11,722 nt of DNA, from NCBI GenBank assembly GCA_913057765.1, contig CAJXPH010000072.1, forward strand, positions 1 through 11,722, in the 5' to 3' direction. The notes under the pieces are model-generated. The model saw only the letters and a list, made by a program, of their open reading frames with translations. It ran no database searches and was not told where the DNA came from. This document shows, one piece after another, positions 1-7,226 of the stretch; within the stretch, counting starts at the first letter, position 1, and the number at the start of each line of letters is the position of its first letter. Made by a program: the position numbers and the translations under genes. The DNA comes from an uncultured Campylobacteraceae bacterium. GTDB taxonomy: Bacteria; Campylobacterota; Campylobacteria; Campylobacterales; Arcobacteraceae.

Positions 1-27
1 GCAGCGTCAGATGTGTATAAGAGACAG
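1..27 (+). other. Synthetic Tn5/Nextera tagmentation adapter (left end)
   Basis: The first 27 bases match the Nextera Read 1 arm followed by the 19-base Tn5 mosaic end, which finishes in ATAAGAGACAG. The same 27 bases appear in inverse complement at 11696-11722. This is library-preparation sequence that was not trimmed; natural DNA begins at base 28. It should not be annotated as a transposon end or as a biological terminal repeat. Confidence 0.97.
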
Positions 28-50
28 GATTTAAAGTTAAAAAAATAACA

Positions 51-79
51 TTCAAATCTTGGCTTTTTGTCATTATAAT
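51..79 (+). promoter_or_regulatory. Candidate distal promoter for the aceE-aceF-lpdA operon
   Basis: TATAAT at 74-79 is preceded by TTCAAA at 51-56 (4 of 6 matches to TTGACA) with a 17-base spacer. Transcription would start near base 86 and give an untranslated leader of about 195 bases. AT-rich intergenic DNA yields such boxes by chance, so support is moderate. A second candidate, CATAAT at 194-199, lies closer to the gene and just upstream of a palindrome. Confidence 0.4.
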
Positions 80-193
80 TTCATTTGTATGTGATAAAAC
101 TTAAGAATTTAAATTAATTATTTGAAAAAAAAATAATTTAAGAAAAATAAAGTATCATATGCTCACAATTCGACTGTGTGGTACGAATAGCTA

Positions 194-199
194 CATAAT
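194..199 (+). promoter_or_regulatory. Candidate proximal -10 box for the pdh operon
   Basis: CATAAT matches TATAAT at 5 of 6 bases. No convincing -35 box is found 16-19 bases upstream. If used, the start would fall near 206 and the palindrome at 210-223 would cover the earliest transcribed bases, a usual place for a repressor site. This is inference from position only. Confidence 0.25.
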
Positions 200-209
200 T
201 TTTACACAA

Positions 210-223
210 TGAACATATGTTCA
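210..223. promoter_or_regulatory. 14-base perfect palindrome in the pdh leader, possible operator
   Basis: TGAACATATGTTCA is perfectly self-complementary and lies 57 bases before the aceE start codon. It is the strongest symmetric element in the 253-base leader. It does not resemble the PdhR site of enterobacteria (ATTGGT...ACCAAT) or an FNR box (TTGAT....ATCAA), so no regulator is assigned. A weaker imperfect hairpin lies just upstream at 161-191, with ATTCG at 168-172 pairing with CGAAT at 184-188. Confidence 0.4.
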
Positions 224-280
224 GTTAATAAGTGAAAAATAATTAGTAAAAATAATCAAAATCATTAGAAGGAAGTATAA

Positions 281-2953
281 ATGTCAGATATAAACTTAAA
301 CGATATTAATCCAGAAGAAACTCATGAATGGATTGATGCTTTAGATGCTGTTTTAGAAGAAGAAGGAGCTGAGAGAGCTCATTTTCTACTAGAAAAGTTA
401 ATTGATAATGCAAGAAGAAATGGGGCACAGATTCCTCACAGTGCTAATACTGCATATCTTAATACTATTCCAGTTGACCAAGAACCAAAAATGCCAGCTA
501 ATCACGATCTAGAAAGAAAAATTAGATCTATTATTAGATGGAATGCACAAACAATGGTTTTAAGAGCATCTAAGAAAGATTTAGAGCTTGGTGGACATAT
601 TGCATCATTTCAATCTTCTGCTACTTTATATGATGTAGCATTTAATCACTTTTTTAAAGCACCAAATGACAAAGATGGTGGAGACTTAGTATTCTTCCAA
701 GGACATATCTCTCCTGGAATCTACGCAAGATCATTTGTTGAAGGTAGATTTTCTGAAGAACAAATGGATAACTTTAGACAAGAAGCTTTTGCTGATGGTT
801 TATCTTCATATCCTCATCCTAAACTTATGCCTAACTACTGGCAATTCCCAACAGTTTCAATGGGACTTGGACCAATTCAAGCAATTTACCAAGCTAGATT
901 TTTAAAATACTTAACTGACAGAGGTATTAAAGACTGTTCTGGACAAAAAGTATATTGTTACATGGGTGATGGTGAATGTGATGAACCAGAATCTTTAGGA
1001 GCAATTGGTCTTGCAGGTAGAGAAGGCTTAGATAACTTAGTATTTGTTATTAACTGTAACTTACAAAGACTTGATGGTCCAGTAAGAGGTAATGGTAAAA
1101 TCATTCAAGAACTTGAAGGTAACTTTAGAGGTAATGGATGGGAAGTATTAAAAGTTGTTTGGGGTAGACATTGGGATGCTTTACTAGAAAAAGATAAATC
1201 AGGTAAATTACAACAATTAATGGAAGAGACTGTTGATGGTGAGTACCAAAACTTTAAACAAAAAGGTGGGGCTTACACAAGAGAACATTTCTTTAATAAA
1301 TATGAAGAAACAAGAAAACTTGTGGAAAATATGAGTGATGATGAAATTTGGAGATTAAACAGAGGTGGACATGACCCTGTTAAAGTATATGCTGCATATA
1401 AAAAAGCATCTGAAATCAAAGGTAAACCAACAGTAATCTTAGCTAAGACAGTTAAAGGTTATGGAATGGGTGAAGCTGCTGAAGGTAAGAATATTGCTCA
1501 TGGTGTTAAAAAAGTTGATACTACTGTATTAAGACAATTTAGAGATAGATTCGATATTCCAGTTTCTGACGAAGATGTTGATAACTTAAAATACTATAGA
1601 CCAGCAGAAGATTCTGAAGAGATGAAATATATGAAATCAAGAAGAGCTGAACTTGGTGGTTCTCTTCCTCAAAGAAGACAAAAATTCTCAACTGCTTTAG
1701 AAATCCCTGCACTAGAAAAATTTGATGGTGTATTAAAAGGTTCTGGTGATAGAGAAATTTCTACTACTATGGCTTTTGTAAGAGTTTTAAATATTTTAGT
1801 AAAAGATAAAAAAATTGGTAAAAATATTGTTCCAATTGTTCCCGATGAAGCTAGAACATTTGGTATGGAAGGTATGTTCAGACAATTAGGTATTTATTCA
1901 TCTGAAGGTCAAAAATATATTCCACAAGATAAAGATCAAGTTGCTTACTATAAAGAAGATAAAAAAGGTCAAGTACTTCAAGAAGGTATTAATGAGCTAG
2001 GAGCAATGGGTTCTTGGGTTGCAGCAGCTACTTCATACTCTGTAAATGATTGTCCAATGATTCCATTCTATATTTTCTATTCAATGTTCGGATTCCAAAG
2101 AACAGGTGATATCTGTTGGGCTGCGGGAGATCAAATGGCTAGAGGATTCTTAGTTGGTGGTACATCTGGTAGAACTACACTTAATGGTGAAGGTTTACAA
2201 CATGAAGATGGACATTCTCATGTTATTGCAAATACAATTCCAAACTGTGTTACTTATGATCCGACATATGGTTATGAAGTTGCAGTTATTGTTCAAAATG
2301 GTGTTGATAGAATGTATGGTGAAACTCAAGAAGATGTATTCTTCTACTTAACAACATTAAATGAAAACTATAAACAACCAGCAATGCCAGAAGGTGCTAC
2401 AGAAGGTATTTTAAAAGGTATTTATAAATTAAATACTGTAGAAGCTAAAAATGACTTTAAAGTTAAGTTATTAGGTTCTGGTTCAATTTTAGAGCAAGTT
2501 AGAGTTGCTTCAGAAGTACTAGCTTCTGAATATGGAATTGCATCAGAGCTTTACTCTGTTACTTCATATAATGAATTAGGAAGAGAAGCACAAGATGTAG
2601 AAAGATATAACTTATTAAATGTTGAAGCAGAAGATAAAGTTCCTTATATAGATCAAGTTCTTGGGTCTGATGAAGAAAATATTATTATATCTACAACAGA
2701 TTATATTAAATCATACTCTGAACAATTATCTCCATTTGTAAGTGGTTCATTTAAAGCACTAGGAACTGATGGTTTTGGTAGATCTGATTCTAGAGAAAAT
2801 TTAAGATCTTTCTTTGAAGTTGATTCTGACTTTGTTGTATTTACAACATTAGCACAATTAGCAAAAGCCGGTAAAATTGAAAAATCAATTGTATTAGAAG
2901 CAATGAAAAAATACAATATTGATGCAACTAAAATCAACCCACTAAAAGCATAA
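281..2953 (+). CDS. aceE: Pyruvate dehydrogenase E1 component, homodimeric type
   Basis: This is the thiamine-diphosphate E1 subunit that decarboxylates pyruvate and reductively acetylates the lipoyl groups of E2 in the cytosolic pyruvate dehydrogenase complex. The 890 residues are close to the 887 of E. coli AceE, and numbering matches closely. The cofactor motif runs from GDG (229-231) to NCNLQ (258-262), giving the metal ligands Asp230, Asn260 and Gln262. The active-site histidines His106, His142 and His407 sit at the E. coli positions. The conserved Glu of the EGINELG segment (Glu572) and the C-terminal GTDGFGRSDSRENLR segment are present. The start is fixed by GAAGGAAG at 268-275, five bases before ATG. 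It is the first gene of aceE-aceF-lpdA, with aceF starting 10 bases after its stop. It is not the two-subunit alpha/beta E1 type. No defect is seen. Confidence 0.97.
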   Translation: MSDINLNDINPEETHEWIDALDAVLEEEGAERAHFLLEKLIDNARRNGAQIPHSANTAYLNTIPVDQEPKMPANHDLERKIRSIIRWNAQTMVLRASKKDLELGGHIASFQSSATLYDVAFNHFFKAPNDKDGGDLVFFQGHISPGIYARSFVEGRFSEEQMDNFRQEAFADGLSSYPHPKLMPNYWQFPTVSMGLGPIQAIYQARFLKYLTDRGIKDCSGQKVYCYMGDGECDEPESLGAIGLAGREGLDNLVFVINCNLQRLDGPVRGNGKIIQELEGNFRGNGWEVLKVVWGRHWDALLEKDKSGKLQQLMEETVDGEYQNFKQKGGAYTREHFFNKYEETRKLVENMSDDEIWRLNRGGHDPVKVYAAYKKASEIKGKPTVILAKTVKGYGMGEAAEGKNIAHGVKKVDTTVLRQFRDRFDIPVSDEDVDNLKYYRPAEDSEEMKYMKSRRAELGGSLPQRRQKFSTALEIPALEKFDGVLKGSGDREISTTMAFVRVLNILVKDKKIGKNIVPIVPDEARTFGMEGMFRQLGIYSSEGQKYIPQDKDQVAYYKEDKKGQVLQEGINELGAMGSWVAAATSYSVNDCPMIPFYIFYSMFGFQRTGDICWAAGDQMARGFLVGGTSGRTTLNGEGLQHEDGHSHVIANTIPNCVTYDPTYGYEVAVIVQNGVDRMYGETQEDVFFYLTTLNENYKQPAMPEGATEGILKGIYKLNTVEAKNDFKVKLLGSGSILEQVRVASEVLASEYGIASELYSVTSYNELGREAQDVERYNLLNVEAEDKVPYIDQVLGSDEENIIISTTDYIKSYSEQLSPFVSGSFKALGTDGFGRSDSRENLRSFFEVDSDFVVFTTLAQLAKAGKIEKSIVLEAMKKYNIDATKINPLKA

Positions 2954-2963
2954 GGAGTAGAGG

Positions 2964-4700
2964 ATGAGTACAATTCAAGATATATTTATTCCTGATTTAG
3001 GGGGAGATACAGACGTTGATTTAATTGAAATCATGGTTAGTGTTGGAGATGTAGTTGAAGTTGAAGATGGTTTAATTACACTTGAGACTGAAAAAGCATC
3101 AATGGATGTTCCAACAACCCATTCAGGAATTATAAAAGAAATTCTTGTTGAAGTTGGAGCTAAAGTTAATTCAGGTGATTTAATTGCTAGAATTGAGTTA
3201 GTAGATGAAGAAGATGTTATAGCTGAAGAAACAAAAGCAATAGAAGCTCTTGTTACTGAAGAAGAACCAGTGGCTGTTGGAGCTCCTGTTTCAACTTCTT
3301 CTGAAGAAGATTCTTCTGAACCAATGAATTTAAAAGATGCTGAAGCTGAGCTTCAAGCAATCTCAGCTTCAGGAGCTGAAATTTCTTGTCAATTTGTAAA
3401 TGAGCAAACTATTTGTTCTGTAGTAGAAGAAGTATTTGTTCCTGATTTAGGAAGTGATACTGATGTTGATTTAATTGATATCATGGTTTCTCCTGGAGAC
3501 GTAGTTGAATTTGATGATGGACTAATTACTCTAGAGACTGAAAAAGCTTCTATGGATGTTCCTGCTCCATTTGCTGGGGAAATTATAGAAATTCTTGTTG
3601 AAGTTGGTGGAAAAGTTAATACTGGTGATTTAATTGCAAAAATGGTTAAAACAGTTGTAATGGAAAGTAAAGTTCCAACTCCTGCACCTGTAAAAGCTGT
3701 AGAAACAAAAACTGAAGCAAAAGCACCTACAACTATTCAAGCAGTTGCTGCAACTTCTTCTACTGAGTCTACAAGTGTATTAACACAGAAATCTAAGAAA
3801 GTTTATGCAAGTCCTAGTGTTAGAAAACTTGCACGTGAATTTGGTGTAGATTTAGGTTTTGTAAAAGGAACTGGTAGAAAAAACAGAATCATGAAACAAG
3901 ATGTTAGAGATTATGTTAAAGAACAATTAAATAAACCTGCAGTTGCTGCTGGTGGAACTGGATTAGGATTTAACTTCCCTGAACTTAAAGAAGTTGACTT
4001 CTCTAAATTTGGTGAAACAGAAACTATTGAGTTAACAAGAATTCAAAAAATATCTGGACCATCTTTACATAGAAACTGGGTATCAATGCCTCATGTTACA
4101 CAATTTGATGAGTGTGATATTACAGAGATGGAAAGTTTTAGAAAAGCACAAAATGTAATTGCAGATGGATTTAAATTATCTCCATTAGTATTTGTTGTAA
4201 AAGCTGTTGCAAAAGCATTAGAAATTCATCCTAAATTTAACGCATCATTAACTCCTGATGGACAAAGTATAGTTATGAAAAAATACTTTAATATTGCTAT
4301 TGCAGTTGATACTCCAAATGGATTAGTTGTACCAGTTATTAAAAATGTAGATAAAAAAGGTTTCAAAGAGATTGCTCTTGAAATGGCTGAAATTTCTGCA
4401 AAAGCAAGAGATGGAAAATTAAAAGCGCCAGATATGCAAGGTGCATCATTTACAATTTCTTCTTTAGGTGGAATTGGTGGAACTTATTTTACACCAATTA
4501 TTAATGCTCCTGAAGTTGCAATTTTAGGATTATCTAAATCTGAAATGAAACCAGTTTGGGATGGTGAAAACTTCGTTCCAAGACTTACGTTACCATTATC
4601 ATTGTCGTACGACCACAAAGTTATTGACGGTGCAGATGGTGCAAGATTTACTACAACATTATCTAAGCTTTTAAGCGATATTAGATTGTTAAGTCTATAA
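2964..4700 (+). CDS. aceF: Pyruvate dehydrogenase E2, dihydrolipoyl acetyltransferase with two lipoyl domains
   Basis: This is the E2 core of the pyruvate dehydrogenase complex. It carries the acetyl group on lipoyl-lysine and transfers it to CoA. Domains in order are lipoyl 1 (about 6-77, Lys44 in ETEKASMD), a linker (78-155), lipoyl 2 (156-227, Lys194 in the same motif), an Ala/Pro/Thr-rich linker, the peripheral-subunit-binding domain (about 279-322, starting YASPSVRKLAREFGVDL), and the catalytic acetyltransferase domain (about 351-578). The catalytic motif DHKVIDG gives His551 and Asp555. The two lipoyl domains are exactly 150 residues apart and about 75% identical by direct comparison. 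The linker between them is unusual in having a segment (121-152) that is not Ala/Pro-rich and holds Cys142 and Cys151. The AAGGAG site overlaps the aceE stop codon, so translation is probably coupled. E. coli AceF has three lipoyl domains; two is within family range. Confidence 0.96.
   Translation: MSTIQDIFIPDLGGDTDVDLIEIMVSVGDVVEVEDGLITLETEKASMDVPTTHSGIIKEILVEVGAKVNSGDLIARIELVDEEDVIAEETKAIEALVTEEEPVAVGAPVSTSSEEDSSEPMNLKDAEAELQAISASGAEISCQFVNEQTICSVVEEVFVPDLGSDTDVDLIDIMVSPGDVVEFDDGLITLETEKASMDVPAPFAGEIIEILVEVGGKVNTGDLIAKMVKTVVMESKVPTPAPVKAVETKTEAKAPTTIQAVAATSSTESTSVLTQKSKKVYASPSVRKLAREFGVDLGFVKGTGRKNRIMKQDVRDYVKEQLNKPAVAAGGTGLGFNFPELKEVDFSKFGETETIELTRIQKISGPSLHRNWVSMPHVTQFDECDITEMESFRKAQNVIADGFKLSPLVFVVKAVAKALEIHPKFNASLTPDGQSIVMKKYFNIAIAVDTPNGLVVPVIKNVDKKGFKEIALEMAEISAKARDGKLKAPDMQGASFTISSLGGIGGTYFTPIINAPEVAILGLSKSEMKPVWDGENFVPRLTLPLSLSYDHKVIDGADGARFTTTLSKLLSDIRLLSL
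2979..3644 (+). repeat. Tandem lipoyl-domain duplication inside aceF
   Basis: Bases 2979-3194 and 3429-3644 encode two 72-residue lipoyl domains that align without gaps at a spacing of exactly 450 bases. I count 54 identical residues of 72, and the DNA is clearly similar. Identity is highest around each lipoyl lysine (the motif GLITLETEKASMDVP is unchanged) and lowest in the segment just after it. The intervening bases code for the linker. Confidence 0.85.
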
Positions 4701-4710
4701 GGAAGCTAGT

Positions 4711-6147
4711 ATGAATGAAGTAAAAGGACAAGTATTAGTAATAGGAGCAGGACCTGGTGGGTATTCTGCTGCTTTTAGATGTGCAGATTTAGGTTTAGAT
4801 ACTGTATTAGTTGAAAGACATCCAACTTTAGGTGGAGTTTGTTTAAATGTAGGATGTATTCCTTCAAAAGCACTTCTTCATGTAGCTAAAGTTATGGAAG
4901 AAGCTGAACATATTGAACATGCAGGTATTAAATTTACAAAGCCAGAAATTGATCTTCCTGGTGTTGCTGCTTATAAATCAGGTGTTGTAAAAAAACTTAC
5001 TGATGGGTTAGGTGCAATGGCTAAGATGAGAAAAGTAAAAGTTATTCAAGGTACTGCAAAATTCCTTGATGACAAATCTGTTATTGTAGAGCATACTGAT
5101 AAAGAAGGTGAACAAACTAAAGTTACTTTTGATAACTGTATTATTGCAGCAGGTTCTCAGAGTTCTAAAATGTCATTTATTCCACATGAAGATCCAAGAA
5201 TTTGGGATTCTACAAATGCATTAGAAGTAAAAGAAGTTCCAAAGAGATTACTTGTAATGGGTGGTGGAATTATTGGTCTTGAAATGGGTACAGTGTATCA
5301 AAAATTAGGATCTAAAGTAGATGTTGTAGTTCGTGGACCACAAGTTATGACAGGTACTGATAAAGATATTGTAAAGATTTATACAAAATCAAATGAGAAG
5401 AGATTTAACTTTATGTTTAAAACTCAAACTCAAGCTATTATTCCTAAAGAAGAAGGTATTTATGTAGAGTTTAAAGGTGATAATGCACCTGCTGAACCTC
5501 AAATATATGATGCAGTTCTAGTAGCTATGGGAAGAACTCCAAATGGACTGAACCTTGGTTTGGAAAATGCTGGAGTTAATGTAAATGACAAAGGGATGAT
5601 TGCTACTGATAATCAATTAAGAACAAATGTACCACATATATTTGCAATTGGTGATATTATTGCTGGTCCTATGCTAGCTCACAAAGCTGTTCATGAAGGT
5701 CATGTTGCTGCTGAAGTAATTGCAGGTCATAAAGTATTCTTTGAACCAAAACAAATTCCAGGAATCGCATATACATTCCCAGAAATTGCAACAGCAGGTC
5801 TTAGTGAGTTAGAAGCTAAAGAAGCTGGTATCAACTATGAAGTTGCTACTTTCCCATGGTCTGCTTCGGGTCGGGCCCTAGCCGCTGATGTTTCAAAAGA
5901 TGGTATGACTAAACTTATTTTTGATAAAGATACTCACCAATTAATTGGGGGAGCTCTAGTTGGAGATAATGCAGGTGAACTTCTTGGTGAAATTTCATTA
6001 GCCTTAGAAATGGATTGTGATGCTGAGGATATTGGATTAACTATTCATGCTCATCCAACGTTACATGAGTCAATTGGTATGGCTGCAGAAATTTTTGATG
6101 GAACAATCACTGATTTACCAAACGCAAAAGCAGTAAAGAGAAAGTAA
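4711..6147 (+). CDS. lpdA: Dihydrolipoyl dehydrogenase, E3 component
   Basis: This FAD enzyme re-oxidises the dihydrolipoyl groups of E2 and passes electrons to NAD+. The 478 residues fit the family. Visible features are the FAD dinucleotide fold GAGPGG (12-17) with Glu35 at the end of the second strand, the redox disulfide Cys44/Cys49 in GGVCLNVGCIPSK, the NAD-binding GGGIIG (184-189), the second FAD contact in FAIGDI, and the catalytic His448-Glu453 pair in HAHPTLHE. The start follows AAGGAAG (4699-4705), which overlaps the aceF stop, five bases before ATG. Being last in the pdh operon suggests dedication to this complex, although E3 is often shared with 2-oxoglutarate dehydrogenase or the glycine cleavage system. 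A short GC-rich stretch with rare codons lies at 5866-5885. The stop codon lies in the loop of the operon terminator. Confidence 0.96.
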   Translation: MNEVKGQVLVIGAGPGGYSAAFRCADLGLDTVLVERHPTLGGVCLNVGCIPSKALLHVAKVMEEAEHIEHAGIKFTKPEIDLPGVAAYKSGVVKKLTDGLGAMAKMRKVKVIQGTAKFLDDKSVIVEHTDKEGEQTKVTFDNCIIAAGSQSSKMSFIPHEDPRIWDSTNALEVKEVPKRLLVMGGGIIGLEMGTVYQKLGSKVDVVVRGPQVMTGTDKDIVKIYTKSNEKRFNFMFKTQTQAIIPKEEGIYVEFKGDNAPAEPQIYDAVLVAMGRTPNGLNLGLENAGVNVNDKGMIATDNQLRTNVPHIFAIGDIIAGPMLAHKAVHEGHVAAEVIAGHKVFFEPKQIPGIAYTFPEIATAGLSELEAKEAGINYEVATFPWSASGRALAADVSKDGMTKLIFDKDTHQLIGGALVGDNAGELLGEISLALEMDCDAEDIGLTIHAHPTLHESIGMAAEIFDGTITDLPNAKAVKRK

Positions 6148-6165
6148 TTTCTCTTTACCGTTTTT
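6133..6165 (+). terminator. Intrinsic terminator of the pdh operon
   Basis: GTAAAGAGAAA (6133-6143) pairs perfectly with TTTCTCTTTAC (6148-6158) around a four-base loop GTAA, followed by CG and TTTTT (6161-6165). The stem begins inside the last codons of lpdA and the TAA stop codon is part of the loop. It closes the aceE-aceF-lpdA transcript. The rest of the intergenic stretch up to 6240 is T-rich and holds nothing else I can identify. Confidence 0.85.
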
Positions 6166-6245
6166 AACTCTATCTCTCATTTCATCTTTTCATAAATAAA
6201 ATCACTTTTCTTTTTCTTCGAATATTAAGTTAATTAAATATCTAA

Positions 6246-6251
6246 TATAAT
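6246..6251 (+). promoter_or_regulatory. -10 box of the methyltransferase gene
   Basis: A full-match TATAAT lies 21 bases before the start codon. No TTGACA-like box is found 16-18 bases upstream, where the sequence is AT-rich. That pattern is common for the housekeeping sigma factor of Campylobacterota. A terminator ends the previous operon, so a local promoter is expected here. Confidence 0.6.
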
Positions 6252-6272
6252 TACTTTAAAAAAAGGTAATAG

Positions 6273-6866
6273 ATGGAACCTGAAATACTGGCCTTAAAAT
6301 ATGATAAGATTGCTCAACTATGGCAAGATGAACATTTTTCTTCACAATATGGAATAAAACAGTTTGAAAAGGTTTTATCTTTTGTAAAAAATAGAAAAAA
6401 AGCTTTAGACGTAGGTTGCGGTGTTGGTGGTAGGTTCATCCACATTCTTGAGGAAGAAGGTTTTTCTATAACTGGGGTTGATGTATCAAAAGAGATGGTG
6501 TCTCTTGCTTCAAAAAATCATATAAATCAGACTTTTTTACATGAAGATATTTGTATTTGGCATACAAAGGAGAAGTTTGATTTTATCTTTGCATGGGATA
6601 GTATTTTTCATCTTCCTTATGATAAACAAAAAGGAGTAATCTCAAAACTAGCTAATATGTTAAATAAAGATGGTGTACTATTTTATACTTTTGGTAACGA
6701 AAATGGAGAACATACTGACACTTGGTTAAATGATACCTTTTATTACAGTTCTATTGGTATTAATGAAAATATACAAGTTTTAATAGAAAATAAGCTTTCA
6801 ATATTACATATAGAACTAGATCAATATCCTTTAAAACATGTTTTTGTTGCAGCTGCTAAAATTTAG
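6273..6866 (+). CDS. Class I SAM-dependent methyltransferase of unknown substrate
   Basis: This is a small soluble Rossmann-fold methyltransferase of 197 residues. Motif I is LDVGCGVGGR (45-54), which binds S-adenosylmethionine. An acidic residue follows in GVDVS (68-72), Asp at 92 in the LHEDI turn would contact the adenine, a motif IV-like segment DFIFAWDSIFHLP spans 103-115, and the post-motif strand is NKDGVLFYTFG (131-141). There is no signal peptide or extra domain, so a small-molecule substrate is plausible but cannot be named. It lacks the cysteine pattern of the arsenite methyltransferase ArsM, so the ArsR-family gene next door does not make it arsenic-related. AAAAGG lies six bases before ATG. 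It has its own -10 box. No terminator is seen before the next gene, so some read-through is possible. Confidence 0.88.
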   Translation: MEPEILALKYDKIAQLWQDEHFSSQYGIKQFEKVLSFVKNRKKALDVGCGVGGRFIHILEEEGFSITGVDVSKEMVSLASKNHINQTFLHEDICIWHTKEKFDFIFAWDSIFHLPYDKQKGVISKLANMLNKDGVLFYTFGNENGEHTDTWLNDTFYYSSIGINENIQVLIENKLSILHIELDQYPLKHVFVAAAKI

Positions 6867-6876
6867 TATTTATATC

Positions 6877-6905
6877 TTGACAAATAAAATAAATTATATT
6901 ATAAT
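6877..6905 (+). promoter_or_regulatory. Full-consensus sigma-70-type promoter of the arsR-family gene
   Basis: TTGACA (6877-6882) and TATAAT (6900-6905) are both exact consensus and are separated by 17 bases, the ideal spacing. The predicted start is near 6912, giving a leader of about 24 bases. The operator-like repeat at 6905-6920 shares the last T of the -10 box and covers the start site. This is a strong promoter that would need repression. Confidence 0.88.
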
Positions 6906-6920
6906 TCGATAACTATCAAA
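6905..6920. promoter_or_regulatory. Putative ArsR-family operator, copy 1 (autoregulatory)
   Basis: TTCGATAACTATCAAA is an inverted repeat with seven-base arms around a two-base centre; one arm pair is mismatched (C at 6907). Its reverse complement differs from copy 2 at 7247-7262 at a single base. It starts on the last base of TATAAT and spans the predicted transcription start. Repetition at two promoters in the same register makes it the likely binding site of the repressor encoded just downstream. Confidence 0.75.
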
Positions 6921-6935
6921 TTATAAAAGAGTAAA

Positions 6936-7226
6936 ATGAATTCAAAAGAGTTAGCAAAAATATTTAAAGCATTATCAAATGAGAATAGGTTAGAAATATA
7001 TAAAGAAATTGCAAAACAAGAAGATATTGACTATGAACAAAAATGCGAATGTTCAATTTCTGATATATTATCTTGTTTAAAAATCGGAGCACCAACAATT
7101 TCTCATCACTTAAAAGAGTTAACAAATGCAAATCTGATTACTACAGAAAAAAATGGTAAATTTTTAATAGCACATATAAATAAAAAAACATTAGAAGAAA
7201 TTAGAATTTTTATTGATTTACAATAG
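6936..7226 (+). CDS. ArsR/SmtB-family transcriptional repressor with three cysteines
   Basis: This is a winged-helix repressor of 96 residues. The start has the family sequence LAKIFKALSNENRLEIYKEI (6-25). The helix-turn-helix lies around 40-68 with the recognition helix in PTISHHLKEL (53-62), and the beta-wing follows at about 69-82. Cys37, Cys39 and Cys47 lie at or just before the first helix of the motif. E. coli ArsR has its arsenite-binding Cys32/Cys34 nearby, but aligning on the recognition helix puts the C-x-C pair here about three residues earlier. The inducer could be a metal, a metalloid or a reactive sulfur or oxidant species and cannot be decided from sequence. It is probably autoregulated through the operator at 6905-6920 and controls the next gene through 7247-7262. 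A weak AAAAGAG site precedes ATG by four bases. Confidence 0.9.
   Translation: MNSKELAKIFKALSNENRLEIYKEIAKQEDIDYEQKCECSISDILSCLKIGAPTISHHLKELTNANLITTEKNGKFLIAHINKKTLEEIRIFIDLQ

Noticed and set aside
159..212. 17-codon open frame in the aceE leader as a regulatory leader peptide
   Set aside because: It has no ribosome site before its ATG and no run of informative codons. Such short frames are expected by chance.
2701..2973. Antisense open frame across the aceE/aceF junction
   Set aside because: It lies wholly opposite a well-supported gene, has no ribosome site and no recognisable domain. It results from AT-rich codon composition.
2979..3644. Lipoyl-domain duplication as an assembly error
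   Set aside because: The two copies differ at 18 of 72 residues and at many silent sites, and two-lipoyl E2 proteins are normal, so it is a real ancient duplication.
6273..7226. Arsenic resistance pair (arsenite methyltransferase plus ArsR)
   Set aside because: The methyltransferase lacks the ArsM cysteines, the repressor cysteines are not at the classical position, no efflux or reductase gene is present, and the operator controls the hydrolase instead of the methyltransferase.
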